DNA of 64,000 bases from the NCBI GenBank assembly GCA_007258455.2, contig VDFB02252616.1, positions 119,324,552 to 119,388,551 on the forward strand, read 5' to 3'. The notes under the pieces are model-generated. The model worked only from the letters and a program-made list of their open reading frames with translations. It made no database searches and had not been told where the DNA came from. Of this stretch, positions 1-13,330 are shown one piece after another (the first letter of the stretch is position 1; each line of letters begins with the position of its first letter). The translations under genes were made by a program, and so were the position numbers. The DNA comes from Sequoia sempervirens. Taxonomy: Eukaryota > Streptophyta > Pinopsida > Cupressales > Cupressaceae.

Positions 1-1452
1 CCAGATGGTGGGAAGGTAGTTTGGGGGGTGTGTTTGGGTGTTTGTGGCTCTTGGAATGATTTGGTGTTGTTGCTGCCAACTTCCTTGGTTTCCCCTGCTA
101 TGCTGGCTTCCTTTATTTAGCACTCCTATTTGGTTGGTCTTTGAAGCAGGTTCTCTGCTTGGGTGGTTTCTTTAGCCTCTTCGTTCCTGATTTGTATGGC
201 TTGGGAGGTGGTTTTTCCTTGCTCTATGGCTTCCTTTTCCTGTTGTGTAGATCCTTCAAATTTCTTGTGGAAGATTTGCTTTGGTTGGTTTCTTGCTACT
301 CGTTGGTTGAGGCCTTTGTGGGGAGGGCTTGGCTTCGACGCTGGTGGGGTCTTTTTTGGCCCCTGTTTGTTGTTGTTATGTTCTTGGGGCTTTCCTTGTA
401 GTTTTTATGTGTGTTCTTTAGGTTTTCTGAGGTAGATTGGTTGGAGGATGGGATTATTCATGGTCCTATTCAGTGTAATGGGACAAATTGGGTGCTTTTT
501 GTGCTCACTTGCTCTCTAACTGGTTTCTTGTTGGTTTCCCTTAGCCCTTTTTTGCTGTCTATTTGGTGGAGCTCTAGTGGTAGATCTCGCCTTGGGTGTG
601 TAGTGGGTGCTCCTAGTTTCCATTTTGTGGAATGGTGGTGCTTCCCATTGGTTGGTTCTATGGAGTTTTGGCCTATCTTTGGCTTTGATTGGAGTGTTGG
701 GGTAGCTTGGGTGTTTTATGGTTTGGCCTTCTCTCATTTTCCTTCTTGTTGGGGCTCCCTTTTCTCTCATGGGTCTTGTTTTCTTTCGCTCTCCTTGGGC
801 TTGGATCTCTACTCGTTGTGGTCTTTTGGGCCATTCTTTGGTGTGCAGTTGGGTGTTGGTTACTTGTGGGGTTGTGAGAAGCCGGTCTTCTTGTTGCTTT
901 CATTTTCCCACCTGCATTTTATGCTTAAGTTTGTTTTGGTGGCTCTTTGGTTGTTGTTTAGGACCCGCCCCTGGTCTCTAATGCTCTTATGGTTAAAGAT
1001 GGTTATTATTTTAGTTTGGCTGAATGTACCGGTGTTTCTATTTATGGAATTTATTCATGTTGTAGCTTATCTGTTGTTGGATGGGTTATATTTATGGTGT
1101 TATCTTTGGGCCCAATTATGTGCAATGTTAGAAGAGTTCTCTGCTTTCTCCTACCAATACCTGATGCTAGGGCTACCTTGGGATGTGGTGTTATCCCTTC
1201 CTTATGATTTCACTTTCTGTTGGAATCTATGGTTGGTGTCTCATATAGAGGGGGAGACTATTCCTTTTGAGGTGGAGTTGGTAGTTGTAGTGTTGTTCGG
1301 TAGATCTTCTCTCTTATGTTGGATCTTATTGAGGTGTAGCTTGTGTGAAGAGGAGAGTGGTGATTTTGGAAGAAAAGGGTCTCATGTCATCCTCTCTATT
1401 AGAGGTGAGCCCCCTCCTCTTAAGGTGAAGGTTGGGTTGGTGTCCCTAGTGG
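1..1452 (+). repeat. T/G-rich LINE-like 3' region, 5' block
   Basis: This strand is strongly rich in T and G and poor in coding signatures. A long frame (411-1514) exists, but its predicted protein is an unrecognised run of hydrophobic and Trp residues, so I treat the frame as probably fortuitous. The block continues at 5121 after the hAT insertion, in the same frame once the insert and one target-site copy are taken out. Its far end (5700-5780) resembles plant LINE 3' ends. From 1125 onward it is repeated at 58322. The start lies outside the window. The LINE assignment is inference from composition and tail; an unknown repeat is possible. Confidence 0.5.
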
Positions 1453-4400
1453 CATGGCTTAAATTTGATGGCCGTATACTTGTATTTGAATATTTTAATT
1501 GTAAAATACAATAAAAATAAATATTTAACCGTATGTTAATACATGCATTTTATTTTAGAAACTGTAAAAAAAATAGTTAATATGAAAATTTGACCATATA
1601 TATATACTTTTATTTTTAAATTTTTTAATAGAAACTTCTTCTATGCTTTAATAAAAGAACATAAACTTTTTTTTTAAAATGAAAACTTCTATTGTTGAAA
1701 AAAAAAATCTCAAATTTTTAGATTATTTTAAAGATTCTAAATATTTTTGAGTTTCTTTTATTCTAAATACTTTTTGAGTTTCTTTAATATATATTTTTTT
1801 ATAAAAACAACAATCTTCTCCTTCAAACCATTTTTTTGTTTTACTAGTGCAAAATATTTCATTTTTCTTTTATTAATCTGGTTTTAGAGTTTAATCTTCA
1901 TTATCCAGACTCTAGAGCTATAGAGAAGAAGCAAAAATTCAAAAAAGGGAAAGATTTTTTTGCACACTTACTACTTACAACAAAAAAGAAAGAAAATTTG
2001 CAAAAAGTAAAGAGATTTTACTGCACAGTTACAACTTACAACAAAAAAGAAAGCGATTTTGCTGCACAGTAAGAAGAGTAAGATGATTTTCATTTTATTT
2101 CTTTTGTTCTTTAAAAAAAATAATGATTTACAAATCTTATATTAAAAACTTGTAATAGTTTACCATAGTAAAATTAAACATTGTAGATTTTTTTTATCAA
2201 ACATTTTGGATCGCATTTAATAATATTCCATGATTTTTTTTCCTATTTTTTTTTGTTTTGATGCAACAACTACAACCCCCTCTACAACCCTCTGTTCTCT
2301 ATATGGTTGTTAGTTTATATTAAATTATTTTTTTATGGTTTATTTTTTATAAATTTAGATGAATTTGAACAAAATATCTAAATCTTTCTTATTTTTAAAA
2401 TATTAGGGATTACAATTTGAAAATGTCTTAGAGAAAAAAAATCAGCGTTCTATCAAGAATTTTTTTCCATGGCCAAGTACATCCGAAGTTGTAGCACCCA
2501 ATGAATATGATAATTTTGATTTAAATGAAGACTTATATATTTTGGGGTACACTGAAGAGTATGCTAATGAATATCAAACAAGAGAAAATAATACATAGGA
2601 AAAAGGAAAACTTGAAGTAAAATAAGAATTTCATGAGGAATGGAAAGGAAAGTTTAAGTGGCTGAAATGTACAATATATGAAGGAAAAAAAGTTATGAAA
2701 TGCATATATTGTGAAACACATAATGCAATTGAACCACAGGGAGCAGGTATTGGTTGCACTAATTTACAACATGATTCATTAGTTACTCATGTCAATTCAA
2801 ACATTCATAAAATTTCACTAGCTAAATGGACATGTGAGAATGAAAAGAAAGAAAAACCTATTACAGAACATATAGCAAATGTTGATGACATTAACAAGGA
2901 AAGAGTCATCACAACTATGAAATTAGTTTTTTGGGGGGTTCAAGAGTATTTACCCCTTTCAAAATATGAATCACTTTTCTCTCTTGAAATGACATTACAT
3001 TGACCAAACATGCCAAAGAATAAGGACTACAATTCATACACAAATCAGATGGCTGCAAATCAATTTTGTTTTGCTATATTTAAGTATCTTGAAGAGGTAC
3101 AAACTACTAGAATGTTGGTTAGTCCTTTTTTCTCTTTTATGTTGGATGAAAGTACATATCATAGTTTAGAGAAGTATCTTATGGTCTATGCAACTTTTTT
3201 AGACTCAAAAGGGTTGGGGCAACCAACTTCGCAATTTTTAAAGCTCATAAATGTTTGTGATGGAAAATGAAAAACAATTTATGATGCAATCAATGTTTTA
3301 AAGGAAGAAAGGGGGCTTTCAAATACACACTTAATAGCTATTTCCACAGATGATGCTTCATCCATGGTTGGTAGTGAAAATGGGTTTGTTTCTTTTATGA
3401 AAAAAGATGTTCCTAATATTGTAGGTTTTCATTGCATTGCTCATCATGAAGCTTTAGCTGCATCAGATGCTTCCAAAAAAATTCTTGAATTGTTATTTGT
3501 TGAGTAATTAGAAAATAAGGTGTATTCCTGGGTACAAAATTCTACTAAAAGAAATAAGGAACTCATTTCTTTACTGGAAGTCATGCAACCTGAGACTCTT
3601 CAAGCTCTTCAAATTCATGGAGTTAGATGGCTTTCAAGAGGACAAGCTATTGAAAGGCTTGTTGTATTGATGCCTCCTATATTGACTTTATGGAAAAATA
3701 AAAAGAGAGAGTTATGGTATGATAAGGTAAGAATATTTTCAGTTCAATTTTGTTTACACATACTTGTAGATATAATGCTTATGTTGGACAAGCTGAATAG
3801 AAAATATCAAGAAGAGTATGTTGATGTTACATCATTAGGGGCATCTATTGATATTACTATAAACAATTTAAGAAGGTGGTTTATGAGAAGTGATACAGTT
3901 TTTGATGGTACCTGTTACTTATCTAAATTCTTAGATGCCTCTAAATATGGTTATTTAGAGATTACTGATAAAGAGGCATTGTTCATCGGCATGAATTGCA
4001 ATTTGTGGTAATTTCACATGCACATGGTGATTATGTTGATTCACAAAAACAATCACTAAAACCTTGCATTGATGGCTCATTAGAGAGTTGTAAACAACTT
4101 GCAAAAGAATATGTTCAAGCACTTATAGATTGTTTGAATGGAAGATTTCCCGATCTTGTGTTTTTCAACTCTGTAAAGTTGTTTAGTTCTTGTCATTATC
4201 TAAAGGATGCTCATGCTAGAGAAGATAATTCAAAGCATTGGCTTGATAATATTTTTCAACACATGCAACATACTTTATGTGAGGGAGAAGAAAATGAAAC
4301 ATTATTTAATTATGTTGAAGCTTGTAAACAAGAGTTGCATATATTTTTTGATACTCTTCATCTTAGTTGTGAGGGATTATCAATGAAGGAAGCTTGGAGG

Positions 4401-5112
4401 ATTTTTTGTATCATAGAATCACATACAAGTTTTCCAAACATGAAAAAGCTATGGAAAACAATCCTTACTATTCCAGCAAGTATAGTGGCATGTGAAAGAG
4501 GATTTTCAAGGAAAAACATAATAAAAGATATCCGATGAACAACTCTAACATTAGATATATCGTATGCTTTGATGATAGCGTCTCTAACAACACTTGATGT
4601 ATCAACAGTGGAATGGAGCAGAGTGTATGAAATTTAGAAAAATACTAAAGAAAGAAGAATTTAAAATGTTTTAAAAGTCATTTTTTTGTTCACATTTGTA
4701 ATGGTGATGTATCCTTTATGAGGCAGAACACACCAATGTATTATGATTCGTTAGTTTCATTTTAATGTCAGTATGTTACAAGTTCTATGCTAATACTATC
4801 ATAAATCAAATTTATAACAAACTTTGAGGTTTTTTAAATATGAGATGAATGGACAACAGGTGAAAAAATTGTCATCTTTTTCGACCTATTCCAAGAGATG
4901 GTCACCTAGGTTTTGACAGTGCTTCTATGGAAAAGAGGAGGCATGCGCCTTATGTTGAAAATGTTCCTATCCCTTGCCTATCAATTCCTTATTAAATATA
5001 AATTTTTACTTGTAGTAAAAAAAACAATTGTCATGTGAAATGCAATAATGAAGACTAAACCGTAGAAAAAAAAATCACGATGGTCAAGGTGGACCGTCAA
5101 ATTTAAGCCCTG
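1453..5112 (+). mobile_element. hAT DNA transposon, copy 1 (3.66 kb, non-functional)
   Basis: The left end reads CATGGCTTAAATTTGATGGC. The right end, read in reverse complement, is CAGGGCTTAAATTTGACGGT, so the element has imperfect inverted ends with the CAGGG-type start usual in hAT. The flanking octamers are CCTAGTGG (1445-1452) and CTTGGTGG (5113-5120), an 8-bp target duplication differing by two transitions; 8 bp is the hAT size. A transposase pseudogene lies inside on the same strand. The insertion splits a T/G-rich LINE-like sequence. The tip mismatch (CATGG against CAGGG) and the stops in the gene suggest it cannot move by itself. Confidence 0.87.
2407..4637 (+). pseudogene. hAT transposase, copy 1 (ZNF862-like group)
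   Basis: The frame opens after an intron-like AG at 2406. Order of parts: a short acidic lead; a BED/TTF-like zinc finger (CIYC near 2701, followed by two spaced His ending in NIHK); the RNase H-like catalytic region (LDEST near 3145, STDDASSM near 3345, HCIAH near 3430); and a C-terminal hAT dimerisation block (IPASIVACERGFS near 4470). This layout matches the group of hAT transposases related to ZNF862. Defects: stops at about 2596, 2623, 3001, 3268 and 3505, a one-base frame change near 4000, and a stop at 4536. The stop at 3268 (TGA where copy 2 has GGA) is private to this copy. The true N-terminus and any 5' exon are not resolved. Confidence 0.85.
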
Positions 5113-5120
5113 CTTGGTGG

Positions 5121-5780
5121 GAAGGTGTTGTTGGGAGGCTATTGTTTACAGTTTTTTGCTGCGTTCTAGCTTAGTGCTAGCTTTGGTGGGGTGCCACTGC
5201 AAAAATTCTGATTGTAAGGGGATGTTTTCTTCCTCGACTCAGCCTTGTATTTCTCATATTGAGGTTGAGAATTTGGATGGGCTATTTTTTTTGATTGGGA
5301 ACTTTGGTTGCCCTCTTTTTAATGGTTCGGAGGCGAGATGGAGCTTCAAGGAGGAGGATAGTTATCAGTCTTTTTATGCTCTCTCTAACTTCCCTATTGA
5401 GGTGGGGAGTTTGTATTTGTTGGTTCTAGTGCAACAAAGGGGTATAATGGTTTTTTACTTTTGTATGTTGTCTGTTTTTCTTGGCTCAGTTTTATTTTTT
5501 CTGAGCAATTGGTTTGATGTAGCTTGGCTGATGCAGGTAATGTCTTTGACCATCTAAGTAGGGCTCAAGGTCCTTGTCAAGGCCTAGTTGGAAAGGGTTG
5601 AAGGTCCCTTCAATTTTTATTTCTTGTAGCTTGATTTGATTTGAATATGGTTGCGACTAATGAGCTATGGTTAATTTGATGATTTTTTCCTTGCACCTTC
5701 TTTCCTTGTAAAGGGTTTTAGGTCCCTGCAAAACCTTCTTGTAATGGGTTTGAGGTCCCATAAAAACCTGTTTTATGATA
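5121..5780 (+). repeat. T/G-rich LINE-like 3' region, 3' block and tail
   Basis: This is the continuation of the block at 1-1452 beyond the hAT element. A frame of about 147 codons (5114-5557) continues the upstream frame. The end carries two related phrases, AGGGTTTTAGGTCCC and TGGGTTTGAGGTCCC, then a short TAATAAAAAATAA tail at about 5778. Such repeated 'GGTCCC' phrases before an A-rich end are what I associate with plant LINE 3' UTRs, but I found no target duplication. No reverse transcriptase is present, so it may be an internally deleted or non-autonomous member. Confidence 0.45.
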
Positions 5781-8700
5781 ATAAAAAATAAGTTAGGTTG
5801 TATGACACACACGTATGTCCAAATTATAGTTACAATGACTTCAAAATTAATTTTTTAAAAAATTATGCAACAAAAAATTATGAAAAAATATCCTTTCCCT
5901 AGATATTGATGTTGAGAATCTATATTTCAAAAATTAGAATTTAATCCTTTATAGAAAAAAAGTTATATGGTACAACACAAACGTTACTTTCTGAAAATGT
6001 TGTTTTTTTGTCTTAAAACTAGTTATTAAAGGATATGTTGAAAGATTCATTATTTATTTCAAAAAAATATATTTATAATCTACACACAAATTTCCACAAA
6101 TCACTAGTTCACATCATGTTCAAAATCTTAACAGTTTAGTTGCTATAGGTCTCAGAAGATGAAGTTTTAGTTAAAAATATTGATGTAAATGTCCATCTTG
6201 GGCAAAAAGTGAGACACAATATTGTGATTTCACTCCCTAGTAATGTAGGTTTTCTTTCAAAATTATAAATAGGGACACAAATATATGCCAAAATGAAGAA
6301 CATGTATTTCAGACTGCATGAAGTTCATGTTTTCATAATTTATAATCCTATTTAAAAAAAAAAATGTTATATATATGAGGTCTTATAAAGATTCTTATTG
6401 GAGCCCAAGTATCCTCAAATCAACCTCACCCCAAGTTCATTACATAGTGTCTGTAGGACTTAATACAATGTGCCTATAGGACTTACTACAATGATTTTAT
6501 AAGTGGAATATTTATCAAGAGAATTTTAATTGATACACATAGAACTTATGCATATAATGTTCTTGTAGGGCTTAATAAAACGTGTACATAAGACTTAATA
6601 TAGTATTCCCATAGGAATTAATAAAATATTCCCATAGAACTTACATCTAAGGATCTAGCCATCTCGAGGTGTTAAAATTCCTACAAGTCTTATTTTTTCT
6701 TGAGATCGTATATCTAGAGGTGTCATTATTATGCACACTCCCCCTCAATGGCAACTCCTTAAGGCCAAAAATTGAATTGAATTTGGAGCATATAGTTCCT
6801 AAAGGTCTTATGTTATTCCTATTAGGTCTTACATCTAAGATTCAACCACAAGGTTGTGTTATAGACATGCACACTCCCACTAGATTGTATCACCTTAAAA
6901 CTAATTAGTGCACATATGTTTTAATATGTGATGGCTAAGATTCCAATCTATTTATTATTGAATATAGTATGCCACTATATATTTAGATGAATAAAATTGG
7001 AGAGATAATTTATGATGGAATACTTTTTCTTGAGTGAAGTGCTTGCAATCTTTATTGTTCTTTTCTCTCTTTTAGTTTTTGAAATAAGAGTCTTTGGTAG
7101 GAGGAACTCTAGTTGTCATATATTAAGGTGATATTTTTAATAGTACTTAGATGAAACTCTACCATAAATATTTGAAGGCATATTTATTCTTATAGATCTA
7201 CTTATGTATTTATCATTTTGATAAAAAAAACTATAGAAGATAGTATTTTTTAAGTATTGGTCCATCCATGAAATAACATCTGCACCATTTATTTTGAAGA
7301 CAAATTTTAGGGTAGATTTGCTATAAATGGAATCACCAACATAGTCAATTACATAATAATAAAATAAAGTTGATTCTTGGTGTAGAAAATACCATGATTA
7401 ATTATATGCATTTTCACTTGCTAATGAGACTTATAGATTTTATAAAAAATCTAGAATATAGTCAATTAGAATGTAAATAATTTGATGATCATTAAAAAGG
7501 AGATCAAATGATATATAGTCATGATTTGTAAAGAAAATTAAAGCAAAAAGTGAGCTATTCTTTCTGAATTTGCTTCCAAGATAGTGTATTAGGGTGATAG
7601 CCACCCATTATAAGTATGTGATTTTACAACCTAAAGGTTTAGAGAATATTTGGAGCTGAAAAAAAATGTTAAATGAAGCAACATGCAATAGAAAATGAAA
7701 TATAACAGCCAAAAGATGCTATTAAAGTTTATGCAATTTATATTATTTATGGATGTGTAATAGTTTGAAACTTTTTCCCTTACCTTTTGATTCATTTTTT
7801 CATCCTTGTGTCTTAGCAAAAGGGAATGAATTTTTTTATTTTAATATAAAATAAGAATTAGTATTATTTGATATAAATAATGACCTCCTTAGATAATTGT
7901 GAAAAATAATGTACTAAGTCAAAATGGAAATAAAGATAGAGGCACAAAATATATTCTTCAATTATCAAGATATATAGATCCATTTTGGAGATAAGATTGT
8001 GGGTTTCTAATAACCTTAATTTTCATAATTATTAAGTGTGAAATTATGTATGCTTTTCTTAGGAATTTTAAATCAATAGGGATATATTTGAATCAACCTA
8101 ATGTTGTAAGATGTCAATAGTGTATGAGAACATTTTTAAAGTATTGTGCCTAATCATCTTGTATAATATTTTATGAAGCATTTCAAGACATCAATTTTGC
8201 ATAGTTGAATAGGGTGCATCTTGGAATCATTATGAGGAAAGAGATCAATCTGATTTAAAAACAAGAAGTTGAAGGCAAGAATATTGTTGTACAAAGATCT
8301 AAATATAGTATAATATACATAAATCAAGTACTGTATTTAATTCGAGAACACGGTGTAGATCTTTTGGAGTCTAGTAAGACAAGTATGATATTTAATGTAT
8401 AGATCTATAGAAAAATTTTATACCTAAAAATTACAATATTAAGCTCCTGTTTAGCATCATGATAGTCGAGGCCAACTAGAGTAAGAAGTAAGGAAATTAG
8501 AATCTAGCACAACCACTATAATACAACATAAAATTAGAAAAATTAGAATCCAATACAACTATGTAAGATATGTCAAAATTAATCTAGAATTTGTATAAAA
8601 GGCATAACATAAAATAGATTCAAGTCAAAACATTGTATGACATTCTAAATATGCAAGCTAGAAAGAAACACCAAACATAAAGCCCATTAGTAAAATATAA

Positions 8701-9942
8701 CATAAATAAATTCCTTAAGGGAAATAGCATAACAATAGAAAGATTGTGTAGGCTTTCAAGAAATGATATTATTCTACTCCATTAGAGGATACATATTTAA
8801 AAAATAAGTATACGTAGACAAATAGATGCATGAATCTAGAAGCTTTTGAGATAAAGTTTGATTTAGAAAAAACACTTTTGTGTACATATACAAACAAATG
8901 TAAGTAAAGATGAGATTTCAAAAATAAAATGTATACGAACATCTATATTTCACATGCATTTCACACAATCAAGAATAATTTAAGAATGAAAATTTTCTAT
9001 AAGTATATGTATCACTTTTCTCTACAAATTAAACTATCTAAAAGTAGAATAAAAAATAACCCTAGATGTCTTACACAAGTTATGGTGATGTCTATTTTGT
9101 CTATCAAACAGCAAGCAAGAAAATCAAAAGTCCATAAATTTAGGAGTGCGCACACCAACTAATAAAGTATTAGAAGATTTCACATCTCTATACATAATGA
9201 ATATTGAGACGAAAATTTTGATATGATAGTTTATAATTGATATCCATTAAAAATATAATATAATTGAAAAAAATATATAAATATAATCCATTGAATTAGA
9301 ATTACCCTCGATGGAGATTTGACCTCACAAGAAAATTGCTTATTCTTTTGGATCCAACATGTTCACAATGGTTGGGCTATAACTCTTGCTCCTGTGTAGG
9401 GTTGGGGAAAATAAATTATTCTACGTGCAAGATTGCTAAAGTTTGTTCAAAATGGAGTATGTGAAATCTAGATCAATAATTTAAACCTCAATGTATTTCT
9501 ACACTTTATGAGCTCTTCTATGTATTTCAAAAAATATACATACATATAAATACTACTTTTATTTTTATACTTAAACAACATTATGAACTAATTATTTTTT
9601 TATTTAAATTATTCTTTATTATTTGGAGAGTTAATCTTTTGTGACATCAAGAAGTCTAACTATGCAGATATTTAAATATAAATTTATTAACTTCATTTTA
9701 TTATATCAGTTTCACAAACATTCTTAATAGCATTTTTTGTTTACTTGGAAAATTATTTTATTTTATTCATATTGTTTACTTTTTATTTTAAAAAATATTT
9801 TTATTTATTCAAAAATTTCATATAATGAATAATTTTAATGAGATAATTTATGTACTTTAGTAAATATTATTATTAAAAAAATCGTATTTAAAATTGTAGG
9901 ATTTCTGTAAAAATAATATATCTAAAATTTTAAATATCTTAC
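5781..9942. other. AT-rich gene-free stretch
   Basis: No reading frame here has recognisable protein content; short frames are AT-rich chance frames. Apart from the degenerate tandem repeat near 6448-6648, I see no transposon ends. The part up to 6788 is also present at the right edge of the window. Confidence 0.6.
6448..6648. repeat. Degenerate tandem repeat of about 23 bp
   Basis: Roughly eight diverged units share the theme 'CCCATAGGACTTAATAAAAT' (for example near 6448, 6471, 6560, 6605 and 6628). Units vary in length and sequence. The same array occurs in the right copy at about 63660-63860. Confidence 0.6.
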
Positions 9943-10329
9943 CCCCCACCACATGGGTGGTATAAATTGAATTTTGATGGAGCGTCCAAAGGAAACCCGG
10001 GCCCATTTGGAGCGGGATGCATCATCAGGGACTGGCAAGGAAGAACAATTTTAACCTCAGTTGAGTGGCTTCTCGAAGGAACAAACAATGAAGCTGAATT
10101 TTTAGCCATTATCCATGGGATGAATCTTTGTAGAGAATTAGGGGTGGCCAAGATAGCAATTGAAGGGGACTCGATGTTGGTAATTACTGCCCTGAGGAGT
10201 GGAAACACCCTTAATTGGAAACTCTGCACTCTCCTCACCAAGGCAATAGAGTTGGTGCAAAAATTTGAGAACTTCACAGTAAATCATATATACAGGGAGG
10301 GTAATAGTGAGGCTGACACATTAGCCTAA
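9943..10329 (+). pseudogene. RNase H domain, C-terminal end of a LINE polyprotein
   Basis: The frame reads from PPP near 9943 to a TAA at 10327 (about 128 codons) without an obvious start. It shows the plant RNase H fold of the RVT_3 type (PF13456): an opening GWYKLNFDGASKGNPGP with the first catalytic Asp, NNEAE with the catalytic Glu (near 10090), EGDSML with the second Asp (near 10167), and a closing HIYREGNSEADTLA with the last His/Asp. All the acidic residues expected for catalysis appear present. Nothing upstream encodes reverse transcriptase, so this is a 5'-truncated insertion. A domesticated RNase H gene is less likely, given the missing N-terminus and the LINE-like 3' sequence that follows. 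Confidence 0.82.
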
Positions 10330-11600
10330 TGTGAGAGTTAATGGAGAATAAGGTTTTTTCCCATGTGCCAATTATGTGTCATAGTCTGAGCCTTATTTAG
10401 CTAGATTGGGCACATGTGAATCCCCATTTGAAGGGTGTGACATTGGCTAGGAAATCATTCTTGCCGCTAGGGAAATCTACCTGTATGAGTGCATCAGTTT
10501 TCAAAGTGAGGAAAGTAGAAACATTTGAAATAAGGGCGCTCTCACTCTACACTAGAATAGAGGGAAAAATGGTCACAAGGGGGACATATCTACAAATATT
10601 GATTTGAACATTAATAACCATTCCATTTGGTTGTTGTAGTGATCAAAATAAGGATTAGTTGACATTGGTATGCATGGTTTTGACATGGGAGATAAGCTGG
10701 AAAGGGTTGGATAATGATGAAAGTATACGGTCAAAATGCATCCTTAGTGAACATTTGGATTATATAGTACTGTCATCCATGGTAGATTAATTTCCACCTT
10801 CAGATAGCCGTATGGAATTGATCAATAGTGGGAGTGGGTACATAGGTATTTAATGAAGCCAAGCTGACTATTTGTGGGATTCAATGGAAATCGCCCTATA
10901 TCTAACTATGAGGTTGGAAATTATGCTAAAAGAAAATGGACACTCTGATAAGGTTGAGGAGATCTAAAAAATAGTCAGGCTTCCTAGGATTCATCTCTTA
11001 TTAGAGGCTGAAGAAGATCTGCCTCAACAAATACATTATATGTTTTGAAGCGTTTCAGATGGTGCTCATGAAGAGATCTTATTTCTTTGGCAACCGAATG
11101 AGGGAAAATTCTAATATCTCCTCATGCTTCCTCGGCTCTCTCCTAGACCTGAATCTCCTAAAGATCCAATGTTTGCTGCTACTTAGGACGGTGTTCAAAG
11201 CAATAATCCTAGTTGATGATGTGGATGTAGTTGTAGTGGCGTAGATGGGTGTTGGGATCCCCTGGACATATGACATTGACAAAAATTTCTTGCAAGGAGT
11301 GGAGGTAGAATGACATCCTTTTATTCTCAACATAGATGCTGGAGGCTTGGCTCGACACAAGAACTAGGTGACCATTGGATATAACTACTTCTACCATAGG
11401 TTGGGGCTAAACAAGGTCGCGGGAATCCAGTGGTGTCAAGATTTTGTAGAACTGGTGGAGTCAACCAAATTTTATGATGAAGATGTCTGATGAACTGGGT
11501 GTGGTTGGCTGCAGTTTTTGTCTAGATCTTGAGGTCAATGTCTGAACCAGTGTAGATGGTTCTCTTTTTTGCTTGCATCATATAATGTTTTGGGGTGTGG
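10330..11600 (+). repeat. 3' region of the RNase H LINE, part 1
   Basis: This sequence follows the RNase H stop and holds no recognisable coding. By position it should be the LINE 3' untranslated region. It is cut at 11600 by the solo LTR and resumes at 15362. The far end (to about 15480) includes 'GTTGATATCAATATAATCC', which resembles a LINE 3' end. No target duplication was found, so the borders are approximate. Confidence 0.45.
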
Positions 11601-13261
11601 TGTAGTACCCCTCCGTTTATGCTTATGCTTTCTGTTGTTATGCTTTCATACTGTTAGACCTATGATGTTTTGTTGGATATTTTGATCGCTGGTTTTGAGT
11701 GATAGAGGATTATTTTGTGACATGATGATACTTATTTGATGATTATTGATTTAAGACATGATTGGATTTAGCGTAGATGTTTACTTTCAGTTGTTTATTG
11801 ATATGTACATGCTTATGATGGACTAACAACATTTATTTCGTCAGTTTGCTATGAAGTGTATTGGTGTGGAGAACGGAATCGTATCACTCGCTTGCGAGTG
11901 CCCTGCGATATCTGTGATTTTCTTTGCACGGTGTGTCTGTTTAATGCTTTATTATATATATATGTATGCACATTATTTGCTTGGTTGCAGGATTTGCAGG
12001 TACATGACACCGACTCCACCTGTGTAATCAGGTCTGAGCGTGTCAAGACTCAACGGATACGTTGATCGGGAGATAGTAGTCTGGTTTACCCTAGCCTAGT
12101 CTTTAATCCTAGTCATAGTACTTTGTCTGTTTCAGTTTTGAGTCATAGGTTGTATTGTATTTTCTGTTTGGAAAAATTGTTGAAAAGCAAATTTGGTTAA
12201 TCTTGATGTTGGAATATTGTGTCTTAAATTATTGGTATTTAAATTAATTTTAAATGTTAATGAAATTGCTTGCTTGATTACTTAATTAATTAATTAGCTT
12301 GTTTGGTTAAATGGTTTAATCTAAAAGGGTTAAATTTATTTAATTAAATAAATTAATTAGTTAAATTAAAATATTAAGTGAGTAAATAGTTATATTTGAA
12401 ATTAAATTTATTTGTGGAATTGGAATTTGAATTTGTAAATTAAATTGTATTTGGAAATTAGAAAATAAAAATAAAATAAAAGTAAAATGCACGTGAATGG
12501 GAAATTGATTTTTAAATTTTTAAATTAATAAAATTGAAATTGCATGCAAAATTAAAAGGGAAAAATTGCTGAGAAGTTGTGGAGAGGATATTTTGCAACT
12601 TCTCGACAAGTGTGCGAGTGCTTTTATGAGGTTGTTGAAAAAATTTGTTACGGGAGGTTATTGTGGATCTCGGGAAATCACAGAGGTTGTTGAAAATTTT
12701 TTCACGGGGGAATTTTTCTAAATACTGACAAAAATTTCCTTACTGTGCAAATTATAATTTTTCTTAGAAGTTGTTATCTCTCTGTTTTATTTTGGTTGAT
12801 TTTTGGAATTGGAAGATCCTTTGGAGGGATCTTGGTGGTTGGTTATGCTATCTGGGTTTTGAAGATTTTCTTTCGAGCAAGATTTTGGGATTTGCTTTCT
12901 ACAGGCAGAGGTTACACTCCAACAGCCAGATCTTCAAACTCAGGGAATTAGGTATTTCTCTTGTTTTTATTTGAATTCTTTTGTAAATTTTTTTTGTTAA
13001 TTATATGAGTTTTAAGAAACAAGATTAGGGAAAAACATTGAAAGAAAATTTAAAAGAAACAGTTTTATGCTCTGATTATATAGTAAAATATTTGTTCTTA
13101 GTTGTTTTGAGAAAAGAAGTTTCTGGAGAATCTTGTTGAAAAGAATTATTTTATTGAAAACTACTGTTATTATTCTGTATATATTATACTAGAAATTAAT
13201 TTTTATTCAGAAAGAAAATGTTCTTTCCATTTCCTGTGTATTGATACAGTGATTTTTGTTA

Positions 13262-13330
13262 TTATATATATATATACACATAAAAATATATATATTATAT
13301 ATATATATATTTATGCATATATATATATTA
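13262..13330. repeat. TA-rich microsatellite within the solo LTR
   Basis: Runs of alternating T and A broken by a few other bases. No gene content. Confidence 0.8.

Noticed and set aside
516..903. Minus-strand Lys/Arg/Pro-rich frames at 516-903
   Set aside because: They are antisense shadows of T/G-rich DNA, without family resemblance.
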